From NCBI RefSeq assembly GCF_003862485.1, contig NZ_RRCM01000001.1:1131237-1195236 (forward strand): a DNA stretch of 64,000 nt, given 5' to 3'. The notes under the pieces were generated by a model, which did not search any database, had not been told where the DNA came from, and saw only the letters and a list, made by a program, of their open reading frames with translations. Source of the stretch: Lachnoanaerobaculum orale. Lineage in GTDB: Bacteria; Bacillota; Clostridia; Lachnospirales; Lachnospiraceae. Shown here piece after piece: positions 51,336-59,662 of the stretch; the first letter of the stretch is position 1, and each line of letters begins with the position of its first letter. The position numbers and the translations under genes were made by a program.

Positions 51336-52569
51336 AGTACCAAGGATAAGATTTAAAGGCTTTGAAGAAGATTGGGAACAGCGTAAGTTGGTAAGACTTT
51401 GCGAAAAGTTCACAGATGGAGATTGGATTGAATCTAAAGACCAAAGTAATTTTGGGGTTCGACTTATTCAAACTGGAAATATTGGATTGGGTGAATACAT
51501 TGATAAATCAAATAATAAAAAATGGATTTCAGAAGAAACTTTTGGAAGGCTAAATTGTGAGGAAGTTTTTGCTGGTGATATATTGATTTCTCGTTTGCCT
51601 GAACCTGCTGGAAGAGCATGTATAGTGCCAAGTTTAGGAACGAAAATTATAGCAGCAGTCGATTGCACCATAGTTAGAGTGGCAACTCAAATCAACTCAA
51701 AATACTTGCTACAGTACCTGTCATCGCAATCATATTTTGATGATGTAAATACTTGTCTCGCTGGCGGAACTCGACAAAGAATAAGTCGTAGCAACCTTGC
51801 AGATTTCAATATTCCAATACCAGCAAATTACGAAGAACAAAAAGCTATTGGAGAATTTCTTTTTTGTCTCGACCACCTTATCACCCTTCATCAACGAAAG
51901 CTTGAAAAACTAAAAATTATTAAAAAATCAATGCTTGAACATCTTTTTTCAAAAAATGGAGAAAAAACTCCAAAAATAAGATTTTCAGGATTTACTAAAG
52001 ATTGGGAACAGCGTAAGCTGGGGGAGATAGCAGATAAGGTAGTAGAAAAGAATTTTCAATTACAAGAAAGAGATGTATTTACAAATTCAGCTGAATTTGG
52101 AATTATAGATCAGAAGGATTTTTTTGACCATGAAATAGTAAATAAAAATAATATAGGTGGATATTATATAGTCAGTCCTAATGATTTTGTTTATAATCCA
52201 AGGATTTCTGTTACTGCACCTGTTGGTCCAATTAACAGGAATAAACTTTGCAAAAGGGGCATAATGTCACCATTATACACAGTATTTCATCCACGAAACA
52301 TGAATGAAACATTCCTAGAATTCTATTTTAAAACGAATAAATGGCATAAATTTATGGAATATAATGGGGATTCAGGTGCTAGATCAGATCGTTTTAGTAT
52401 TAAAACAGAATTATTTTATGCAATGACAATTCCATTTCCATCACGTGAAGAGCAATCAAAAGTTGGAATATGTTTTGAGTCTATCAATCACCTTATCACC
52501 CTTCATCAAAGTAAGTTGGAAAAATTGCAAAAAATAAAGAAATCCATGCTAGAAAGTATGTTTGTGTAG
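51328..52569 (+). CDS. hsdS: Type I restriction specificity subunit (HsdS)
   Basis: A 413-residue DNA-recognition subunit with two target-recognition domains. Each starts with a WEQRKL block (about residues 16 and 226) and ends with a spacer helix (LITLHQRKLEKLKIIKKSMLEHLF and LITLHQSKLEKLQKIKKSMLESMF). These repeated parts are also present in the spare cassette downstream (52704-53267). The two domains read the two halves of the split target site. The specificity cannot be told from the sequence here. The start overlaps hsdM. Confidence 0.94.
   Translation: MSRVPRIRFKGFEEDWEQRKLVRLCEKFTDGDWIESKDQSNFGVRLIQTGNIGLGEYIDKSNNKKWISEETFGRLNCEEVFAGDILISRLPEPAGRACIVPSLGTKIIAAVDCTIVRVATQINSKYLLQYLSSQSYFDDVNTCLAGGTRQRISRSNLADFNIPIPANYEEQKAIGEFLFCLDHLITLHQRKLEKLKIIKKSMLEHLFSKNGEKTPKIRFSGFTKDWEQRKLGEIADKVVEKNFQLQERDVFTNSAEFGIIDQKDFFDHEIVNKNNIGGYYIVSPNDFVYNPRISVTAPVGPINRNKLCKRGIMSPLYTVFHPRNMNETFLEFYFKTNKWHKFMEYNGDSGARSDRFSIKTELFYAMTIPFPSREEQSKVGICFESINHLITLHQSKLEKLQKIKKSMLESMFV
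51371..51387 (+). repeat. hsdS recombination repeat A, copy 1
   Basis: ATTGGGAACAGCGTAAG is found here and at 52001-52017 and 52711-52727, always at the start of a target-recognition domain. After copies 2 and 3 the match runs further (CTGGGGGAGATAG and CTAGGGGAGATAG). Repeat B, with the core CACCTTATCACCCTTCATCAA, ends each domain (51866-51895, 52489-52509, 53115-53145). All copies have the same direction. Confidence 0.9.
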
Positions 52570-52703
52570 CTTGCTAAGTAGAATGGTTAAGTATATAAAG
52601 TGTTTTAGAGAAGAAAAACTATAACTTTAACCAACATTAAGTCATATAAGTTTTATTTCCTGTTAATTCATTAAAATAACATGAAATATTTTTTATAAAA
52701 TAC

Positions 52704-53267
52704 ATGATATATTGGGAACAGCGTAAGCTAGGGGAGATAGTTGATGTATGCAATGGTAGAGATTACAAACATCTCTTAGAAGGTGATATACCTGTTTATG
52801 GAACGGGTGGATATATGATTAGTGTAAATAAAGCTTTGTCTTATGATAGAGATGCAATTGGAATTGGAAGAAAAGGTACAATTGATAAACCATATATCTT
52901 GAATGCACCATTTTGGACTGTAGATACACTATTTTATGTTATTCCAAAAGATAAGATTGCATTGATTTTTGCTTTTGGTATATTCCAAAATATCGACTGG
53001 GAAAAGAAAGATGAGTCTACAGGTGTTCCGAGTTTATCAAAAGCAGCTATAAATGAGATTGATGTTTTAATTCCTAAATACGAAGAACAAAAAGTGCTTG
53101 GACTATTTTTTAATGGTCTCGACCACCTTATCACCCTTCATCAACTGGAGCCTTTTCAACTTATTTTCAAGGCAATAGCTTATAGAATTATAGATTACGC
53201 TAAGAGTAAGCCTCCAAGGCATACAAAATATGAAATTATAATATCATTTATAAAATACTATCTATGA
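52704..53267 (+). pseudogene. Spare half-hsdS cassette (one target-recognition domain)
   Basis: A 187-codon frame with a single HsdS recognition domain: WEQRKLGEIVDVCNGRDY at the start, then EEQKVLGLFFNGLDHLITLHQ. After LITLHQ the sequence diverges from hsdS into an unrelated tail (LEPFQLIFKAIAYRII). ATG 52704 has no ribosome site. It looks like a silent store that can recombine with hsdS through the shared repeats and thereby change the DNA target. Confidence 0.8.
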
Positions 53268-53271
53268 AAAC

Positions 53272-53285
53272 TGCGTATATACGCA
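53272..53285. promoter_or_regulatory. Palindromic operator, site 1
   Basis: TGCGTATATACGCA is a perfect 14-base palindrome. A near-identical copy lies 77 bases downstream, on the other side of a strong promoter. Confidence 0.55.
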
Positions 53286-53304
53286 ATATATTTACATGTA
53301 TTCC

Positions 53305-53333
53305 TTGAAATTATATTATATCAAGGATATAAT
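53305..53333 (+). promoter_or_regulatory. Promoter of the AAA_14 ATPase gene (and hsdR)
   Basis: TTGAAA (53305-53310) and TATAAT (53328-53333) have a 17-base spacer. It lies between two palindromes, so transcription of the ATPase and the hsdR gene can be controlled separately from hsdMS. Confidence 0.68.
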
Positions 53334-53348
53334 ACTGTTGATGAAAAG

Positions 53349-53362
53349 TGCGTATATATGCA
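53349..53362. promoter_or_regulatory. Palindromic operator, site 2
   Basis: TGCGTATATATGCA differs by one base from site 1. It lies 28 bases before the AAA_14 gene, near the expected transcription start. Confidence 0.55.
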
Positions 53363-53389
53363 AAATTATAATATAAAATAGGAGGCGGT

Positions 53390-54643
53390 ATGGAGATTAA
53401 AAGGGATCATTACTTGGAGCAGCTGATTAGCAAGATGCACAACGGCTTGGTCAAGGTAGTGACAGGTATGAGAAGATGTGGAAAATCATATCTCTTGTTT
53501 AATATATTTAAAGAACACCTTATTTCCGAAGGAATAGACAAAAATCATATAATAGAAATATCATTTGATACTTTTGAAAGTAAAAAATTCTGTGATCCTA
53601 ATGTTTTATATCCACATCTGAAAGAGTCTATAAAAGATGAAAAGATGTATTATATATTGTTGGATGAGGTACAATTGCTGAGTGATTTTGAGGCTGTCTT
53701 AAACAGTCTTATCAGAATGAAAAATGTAGATGTTTATGTTACAGGAAGTAATGCACGTTTTCTCTCTAAGGATGTTATTACCGAATTTAGAGGTAGAGGT
53801 GATGAAATACATATGTATCCGTTAAGCTTTGCAGAGTTTATGTCTGTATATCAGGGTGAAAAGCTTGACGGTTGGAATGAATATATGTTATACGGAGGTA
53901 TTCCTTTGGTATTGAATATTTCAAGCCCCGAACAAAAGGTTGCATTCCTAAAATCCTTATTTGAGGAGACTTATATATCGGATATTATCGGTAGACATAA
54001 TGTAAGAAATAAAGCCGAACTTGAGGATTTATTAAATATAATTTCTTCAGCAATAGGTTCACTTACTAATCCGGAGAAATTGTCAAAAACTTTCAAGTCG
54101 GTAAAAAATAAAAATATAAGCAGCAATACTATTAAACGCTATATTGAGTATCTCAGTGATTCTTTCCTGATTGATACTGCATTTCGTTATGATATAAAGG
54201 GAAGAAAGTATATAGGCAGTCCGGTAAAGTATTATTTTAATGATATGGGATTAAGGAATGCAAGACTTAATTTCAGGCAGATTGAAGAAACTCACAGTAT
54301 GGAGAATATTATATATAATGAATTAAAAATCCGAGGTTACAATGTGGATGTAGGGGTGATTGTACAAAACGGCAAAGATGAAAACGGAAGCAGCATTCGC
54401 AAGCAACTTGAAATTGATTTTGTATGTAATAAGGCTTCGAAGAGATATTATATACAATCGGCATATGCTATACCTGATGAGGCTAAACTGATGCAGGAAC
54501 AGAGGCCGTTGATGCTTACAGGAGATTTCTTTAAACGAATTATAATAACAAGGGATACGCCTGTGCCACATTACAGTGAGTCGGGAATACTTAACATGAG
54601 CATATACGATTTTTTACTGAATAAAAACAGCTTGGATATTTAG
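53390..54643 (+). CDS. AAA_14/DUF4143-type ATPase
   Basis: A 417-residue ATPase of the AAA_14 plus DUF4143 class. Walker A is VVTGMRRCGKSYLL (about 22-35) and Walker B is YYILLDEVQLL (about 85-95), followed by the YVTGSNARFLS sensor. The second half has a winged-helix-like segment (SSNTIKRYIEYLSDSFLI) and a DUF4143 end with nuclease-like residues (QLEIDFVCNK). These proteins are common in gut bacteria and their function is unknown. It sits between the hsdS cassette and hsdR, with its own promoter and operators, and has an AGGAGG ribosome site. Confidence 0.88.
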   Translation: MEIKRDHYLEQLISKMHNGLVKVVTGMRRCGKSYLLFNIFKEHLISEGIDKNHIIEISFDTFESKKFCDPNVLYPHLKESIKDEKMYYILLDEVQLLSDFEAVLNSLIRMKNVDVYVTGSNARFLSKDVITEFRGRGDEIHMYPLSFAEFMSVYQGEKLDGWNEYMLYGGIPLVLNISSPEQKVAFLKSLFEETYISDIIGRHNVRNKAELEDLLNIISSAIGSLTNPEKLSKTFKSVKNKNISSNTIKRYIEYLSDSFLIDTAFRYDIKGRKYIGSPVKYYFNDMGLRNARLNFRQIEETHSMENIIYNELKIRGYNVDVGVIVQNGKDENGSSIRKQLEIDFVCNKASKRYYIQSAYAIPDEAKLMQEQRPLMLTGDFFKRIIITRDTPVPHYSESGILNMSIYDFLLNKNSLDI

Positions 54644-54671
54644 TTTTACAATAAATATTATTGGAGTAAAT

Positions 54672-57600
54672 ATGGATTATTTTACAAAAGAAGCAGACTT
54701 TGAAAGTGCAGTTATTGCCCTGTTGCAAAACTACGGCTGGGAGCAGAATGTACTTAAAAATTATACTGAAAAAGACCTTATAAGAAACTGGGCTAATATA
54801 CTGTTTGAGAATAATAGAAATATTGACAGGTTAAACAATATTCCTCTAATAGATGAGGAGATGGATGAACTGATAGAAAAAATCAGAGAGCTTAAGACTC
54901 CGTTGGCACTTAACAGTTTTATCAATGGAAAAACTGTATCAATCACAAGAAAGAATCCTGAAGATAAGCTTCATTTCAATAAAGAGGTCAGTTTAAAAAT
55001 TTATGACAGAAATGAGATAGCGGCAGGACAGAGCAGATATCAGATAGTGCAGCAGCCCAAGTTTTTTAGAAAGGACAGCGTTCGTCAGGACAGGCGTGGA
55101 GATTTGATGCTTCTTATAAACGGTATGCCTGTTTTTCATATTGAGTTGAAAAGATCGGGTGTTCCTGTAGCGGAGGCGGCAAATCAAATCAAAAAGTATG
55201 CCTATGAGGGTGTATTCACAGGATTATTTGCACTTGTTCAGGTATTTGTAGCTATGAATCCTGATGAAACACTCTATTTTGCAAATCCGGGACCGGATGG
55301 TGATTTCAAGCCTGATTTTTATTTCCATTGGGCTGATGCAAATAATGAACCGATTAACTATTGGAAAGATGTTGTGGAAAGGCTTTTGTCAATTCCTATG
55401 GCACATCAGCTTATAGGATTTTACACTGTAGCTGACGGAGGTGACGGTGTACTTAAGGTAATGCGCAGTTATCAGTACTATGCATCAAATAAGATCTCCG
55501 ACAGAGTATCAAGGAATGATTGGAAGGATAATAATCAAAGAGGCGGATATATTTGGCATACTACAGGTTCAGGAAAAACTATGACATCTTTTAAGTCGGC
55601 ACAGCTTATAGCTAATTCAAAAGATGCCGATAAGGTTGTATTTTTAATGGATCGTAAGGAACTGGGTTCGCAGTCTTTAACAGAATATCAAGGATTTGCA
55701 GATAATGTAGATGACGTTCAAGGGACTGATGATACAAATATGCTTATCTCAAAGCTGAAGAGTACAGATCCTAAGAATACTTTGATAGTTTCATCTATTC
55801 AGAAGATGAGTAGAATCAAGGAAGATGAGATTGGCAGGATGCGCGCCAAGGATATTGAAGATATGCGAAATAAAAGGTTGGTATTTATTATTGATGAGTG
55901 TCACCGTTCCACATTTGGAGACATGCTTATAACAATAAAGAATACTTTCCCCAATGCACTGTTCTTCGGTTTTACAGGAACGCCGGTATTTTCCGAGAAT
56001 GAAAAGAGCTTGAGCACCACAACGGATATCTTCGGTGACGAACTTCACAGATACAGTATCGCAGACGGTATTCGTGATAAGAATGTACTTGGATTTGATC
56101 CTATTATGGTGTGTGTATATCCTGATATCGAAATTAGAAAAAAGGTGGCTATAGAAGAGGCCGGCGCAAGTTCCGAGGTGGAGGCTATATCAGATCCGAA
56201 GATGCAAAAGATATATTATAGGTTTATGACAGTATCAGAAGTACCTATGGCAGGAAGATTACTTGAAGACGGCACATATCAAAAGGGTATCGAAGATTAT
56301 ATAAAGAAAGATGCCTGGGAAAATGACAAGTATCAGTACAGTATAGTTGATAATATAAAGGAAAATTGGCTTAGATTGAGTCGAAATAATAAGTTCCATG
56401 CCATATTTGCAACTTCAAGCATACCTGAAGCTATAAGTTATTACAGGAAGTTTCGTGAAAAATATCCTGAATTGAAGGTAACGGGTCTGTTTGATCCGAC
56501 TATTGATAATGCAAGCGGTGACAAGGCTTTGGAAAAAGAGGACGGTATTGTAGAAATGCTTAATGATTATAATAATTGGTATTCTACAAACTGGGATATT
56601 GCAAGATATGCAAAATTTAAGTTGGAGGTATCAGAAAGACTTGCTCACAAGGGACAGTTTGTCCGCATGAAAGCGGAATCTCAGCTTGATTTACTGATAG
56701 TTGTAAATCAAATGCTTACAGGCTTTGATTCTAAGTGGGTAAATACATTGTATCTTGATAAGATTTTGGAGTATCAAAATCTTATACAGGCATTTTCAAG
56801 AACAAACAGACTTTTTAATATAAATGAAAAACCTTTCGGCTCTATAAAATACTATAGAATGCCGCATACAATGAAAAATAATATAGAAAACGCCATGAAG
56901 CTTTATTCCGGAGACAGGCCTCAAGGACTTTTTGCGGATCATCTGCCTGATAATATAGAGCATATGAATATATCATTTAAGGATATGGAGGCTGTTTTCA
57001 AGCAGGCAAATATTGCAGATATGCAAAAGCTTCCTGATGATACGGAGTCAAAGGCAAAGTTTGCAAAGCTTTTCAGAGAATTTTCTACATATTTACAGGC
57101 TGCAAAAATACAGGGATTTAGCTGGGATATAAAAGAATATTCCGTCAAGATTGATGATGAGGATAATCATACAGGCAGTATCTCAGTAATTCCAAGTGAA
57201 GAAGATTATAATATACTTTTACAAAGATATAAGGAATTAAGTAAACCTACAGATTCTACAGACGGAGATGATAATGCGGTTACGTTTACTGTCGATCCGT
57301 ATTTGAGTGAGCAAAATACAGGTATTATAGATAATGATTATATGAATTCCAGATTTGAGAAGTGGCAAAAACAGCTTTATGATTCTAATGTAAGTAAGGA
57401 AGAGAGAGAGGCTACACTGGAGGAGCTTCATAAATCTTTTGCAATGCTTTCTCAGGAAGAACAAAAGTATGCAAATATTTTTCTTCATGATATACAATCC
57501 GGAGATGCAAAGCTTGGCAAAGATATGACTTTTAGAGATTATATAGTGATGTATGCAAAGAATAAGGAAATGTCACAAATAAAAAAGTTTGTAAAATATC

Positions 57601-57851
57601 TGGGTGTTGAAGAAGGTCTGCTTGTAGAAATCAAAAAGTCCAAGGTAACAGAGTCAAATCTTGATGAGTTCGGAAGATACGATGCATTGAAAAAATCTAT
57701 AGCAAATGAGCCTGCAACGGAATATTATACTAAGCTTGAGGGAAAGAAGCTTCCTCCGTTTGTAGTCAGAAATAATGCTGAAAAATTATTGAGAGACTAT
57801 ATTTTATATGATGTAGATATTAAAGATCCTGACGGTGAAGACCCAACTTAA
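54672..57851 (+). CDS. hsdR: Type I restriction endonuclease subunit (HsdR)
   Basis: A 1059-residue subunit that moves DNA and cuts unmodified DNA. The nuclease domain has RRGDLMLLINGMPVF and HIELKRSG (about 137-160, PD-ExK type). The SF2 helicase part has Walker A WHTTGSGKTMTS (about 295-306), Walker B FIIDECHRS (about 404-412), FGFTGTPVF and LIQAFSRTNR. The C-terminal part is helical and binds HsdM. The length is normal. It follows the AAA_14 gene by 28 bases. Confidence 0.96.
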   Translation: MDYFTKEADFESAVIALLQNYGWEQNVLKNYTEKDLIRNWANILFENNRNIDRLNNIPLIDEEMDELIEKIRELKTPLALNSFINGKTVSITRKNPEDKLHFNKEVSLKIYDRNEIAAGQSRYQIVQQPKFFRKDSVRQDRRGDLMLLINGMPVFHIELKRSGVPVAEAANQIKKYAYEGVFTGLFALVQVFVAMNPDETLYFANPGPDGDFKPDFYFHWADANNEPINYWKDVVERLLSIPMAHQLIGFYTVADGGDGVLKVMRSYQYYASNKISDRVSRNDWKDNNQRGGYIWHTTGSGKTMTSFKSAQLIANSKDADKVVFLMDRKELGSQSLTEYQGFADNVDDVQGTDDTNMLISKLKSTDPKNTLIVSSIQKMSRIKEDEIGRMRAKDIEDMRNKRLVFIIDECHRSTFGDMLITIKNTFPNALFFGFTGTPVFSENEKSLSTTTDIFGDELHRYSIADGIRDKNVLGFDPIMVCVYPDIEIRKKVAIEEAGASSEVEAISDPKMQKIYYRFMTVSEVPMAGRLLEDGTYQKGIEDYIKKDAWENDKYQYSIVDNIKENWLRLSRNNKFHAIFATSSIPEAISYYRKFREKYPELKVTGLFDPTIDNASGDKALEKEDGIVEMLNDYNNWYSTNWDIARYAKFKLEVSERLAHKGQFVRMKAESQLDLLIVVNQMLTGFDSKWVNTLYLDKILEYQNLIQAFSRTNRLFNINEKPFGSIKYYRMPHTMKNNIENAMKLYSGDRPQGLFADHLPDNIEHMNISFKDMEAVFKQANIADMQKLPDDTESKAKFAKLFREFSTYLQAAKIQGFSWDIKEYSVKIDDEDNHTGSISVIPSEEDYNILLQRYKELSKPTDSTDGDDNAVTFTVDPYLSEQNTGIIDNDYMNSRFEKWQKQLYDSNVSKEEREATLEELHKSFAMLSQEEQKYANIFLHDIQSGDAKLGKDMTFRDYIVMYAKNKEMSQIKKFVKYLGVEEGLLVEIKKSKVTESNLDEFGRYDALKKSIANEPATEYYTKLEGKKLPPFVVRNNAEKLLRDYILYDVDIKDPDGEDPT

Positions 57852-57906
57852 TATCAAATATTTATAGTATCCTTAGACAGGTCCTTCATCGGTAGGAAGG
57901 AGAAAT

Positions 57907-58836
57907 ATGCCTAAGGATTTTCAATCAACAGATCTATTGAAGGATTTTTATAAGGAATGGATAGCAATATATAAGGAAGGTGCTATCAGGGATGTAACTT
58001 TGTCAAAGTATAAGATGAGTCTTATATGGGTGGAGAAACTGGCTCCAACTCTTCGTCTATGTGATATATCAAGGGTTGAATATCAGCAGATTATCAATGA
58101 TTATGCCAAGGAGCATGAGCGTCAGACGACTATGGATTTTCATCACCAGCTAAAGGGAGCTATACTGGATGCTGTGGATGAGGGGCTTGTTCCAAGAGAT
58201 CCTACAAGGAAGGTTATTATCAAGGGGAAGATTCCGTCAAAAAAGAAAGTTAAGTATTTGAACCAATTTGAACTTCACAGTCTTTTAAAGAGCCTGACTC
58301 TTTCAGATGAAGTGAGTTGGGATTGGTTCATTTTACTTTTGGCAAAGACAGGAATGAGATTTTCTGAAGGACTTGCGATTACACCGAATGACTTTGATTT
58401 TGCACATCAGACAGTATCGGTGAATAAGACTTGGAATTATAAGGAAGGCGGTGGTTTTTCACCTACAAAAAATAAGTCGTCAGTGCGAAAGATACAGATT
58501 GACTGGCAGGTAGTGATGCAATTTGCCACACTTGTAAAGGATCTTCCGGCAGATAAGCCTATATTTGTAAGGGACAATAATGTCTATAATTCTACAGTTA
58601 ACGATATTTTGGTGAGGTATTGTAAGAAGCTGAATATTCCGGTTATCTCTGTGCATGGGCTTCGTCATACACATGCTTCTATTTTGCTATATGCAGGAGT
58701 ATCTATCGCCAGTGTAGCAAGAAGGCTCGGACATGCAAGTATGACTACCACACAGAAAACATATTTACATGTGATACAGGAGCTGGAAAATCAGGATATT
58801 GACCTTGTGATGAGGTCGCTTTCAAATCTTTTATAG
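57907..58836 (+). CDS. Tyrosine recombinase/integrase
   Basis: A 309-residue phage-integrase-family enzyme. An N-terminal SAM-like DNA-binding domain (LLKDFYKEWIAIYKEGAIRD...) is followed by the catalytic domain with Arg in AKTGMRFSEGLAI (about 148), HGLRHTHASILL with His-x-x-Arg (about 250-253), LGHASMTTTQKTYLHV with the second His and the Tyr nucleophile (about 287). It has an AAGGAG ribosome site. Lying 55 bases after hsdR, it may shuffle hsdS domains, like recombinases at other switching type I loci, or may have brought the island in. Confidence 0.92.
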   Translation: MPKDFQSTDLLKDFYKEWIAIYKEGAIRDVTLSKYKMSLIWVEKLAPTLRLCDISRVEYQQIINDYAKEHERQTTMDFHHQLKGAILDAVDEGLVPRDPTRKVIIKGKIPSKKKVKYLNQFELHSLLKSLTLSDEVSWDWFILLLAKTGMRFSEGLAITPNDFDFAHQTVSVNKTWNYKEGGGFSPTKNKSSVRKIQIDWQVVMQFATLVKDLPADKPIFVRDNNVYNSTVNDILVRYCKKLNIPVISVHGLRHTHASILLYAGVSIASVARRLGHASMTTTQKTYLHVIQELENQDIDLVMRSLSNLL

Positions 58837-58898
58837 AGAAAGTATTTGTTAGGCGTATAGGAGTGCATGTAATATAGTTTTGTGACCGATGGAGGACC

Positions 58899-59120
58899 AT
58901 GGATAAATTTATCAGACAAAAAAATATTGTTTTCAGCCTTAACGGCAGCAGAGTAAAGGAAATAAAATTCCATAATAAAATGCTTAACCTTAAGGTTGAT
59001 TCATTATTTCAATATGTAAACAGTGAAGAAGTAGAACATGAGGGTGAAGTCAGGCATAGAATAGAATTCGATATAAGCATTAGATACAATAAAATAATGG
59101 GGTATAATATAGATGTATAA
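58899..59120 (+). pseudogene. Truncated second copy of the hypothetical gene at 47964
   Basis: A 73-codon frame whose residues 12-51 (SLNGSRVKEIKFHNKMLNLK, LFQYVNSEEVEHEGEV) match the protein at 47964-48482. After HEGEV the two lose similarity, and this copy ends with an unrelated short tail. GGAGG precedes ATG 58899, so it may still be translated. It marks the right edge of the restriction block. Confidence 0.7.
58934..59051 (+). repeat. Flanking direct repeat, right copy
   Basis: This is the partner of 48017-48134, in the same direction and 10.9 kb away. The match stops sharply at HEGEV. Recombination between the copies would remove the whole hsd block and the integrase gene. Confidence 0.85.
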
Positions 59121-59185
59121 GAGAAATTCAAATCTTATACATCTATTTTTATACAAGAAATTCGCAAAGAAAGGGGCTTTTTATT

Positions 59186-59656
59186 ATGAGTAAAAAATTA
59201 GTGGCATTTTTCAGTGCAAGTGGAATAACAAAAAAAGTAGCAGGGATGATTGCAGAGGAAGCAAAAGCTGATTTATTTGAGATTGAGCCGAAAGTTCCGT
59301 ATACAAGGGCTGATCTTGACTGGATGGATAAAAAATCCCGAAGCAGTGTGGAAATGAGTGATAAGAAATACAGACCAGAGATTATGAAGAAAGAGATAGA
59401 TATGGCTTCTTATGACGAGATCCTTCTGGGATTTCCTATCTGGTGGTATGTAGCTCCAACAATTATCAATACATTTTTGGAAGCCTATAATTTCAGCGGT
59501 AAAAAGATCGTCCTTTTTGCAACATCCGGTGGAAGTGGATTCGGTAATACTGTAAAGGAATTGCAGCTATCCGCACCGGATGCGGTGATCACAGAAGGCA
59601 GCCTGTTAAATCGTGGAACAAAACAGGAAATCAGTGAGTGGGTGAAATCTTTATAA
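59186..59656 (+). CDS. Flavodoxin
   Basis: A 156-residue FMN-binding redox protein. The phosphate loop is FFSASGITKKVA (about 8-19). FPIWWYVAPTIINTFLE (about 81-97) and FATSGGSGFGNT (about 109-120) are the other FMN contacts of this short-chain flavodoxin class. The ribosome site is AAAGGGG. Codon use with more G/C at third positions (CTG, ATC, CCG) differs from its neighbours and suggests transfer together with the next gene. Confidence 0.92.
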   Translation: MSKKLVAFFSASGITKKVAGMIAEEAKADLFEIEPKVPYTRADLDWMDKKSRSSVEMSDKKYRPEIMKKEIDMASYDEILLGFPIWWYVAPTIINTFLEAYNFSGKKIVLFATSGGSGFGNTVKELQLSAPDAVITEGSLLNRGTKQEISEWVKSL

Positions 59657-59662
59657 ATAACA

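Noticed and set aside
51328..53267. hsdS inversion switch of the classical type
   Set aside because: All repeat copies have the same direction; inversion needs opposed copies.
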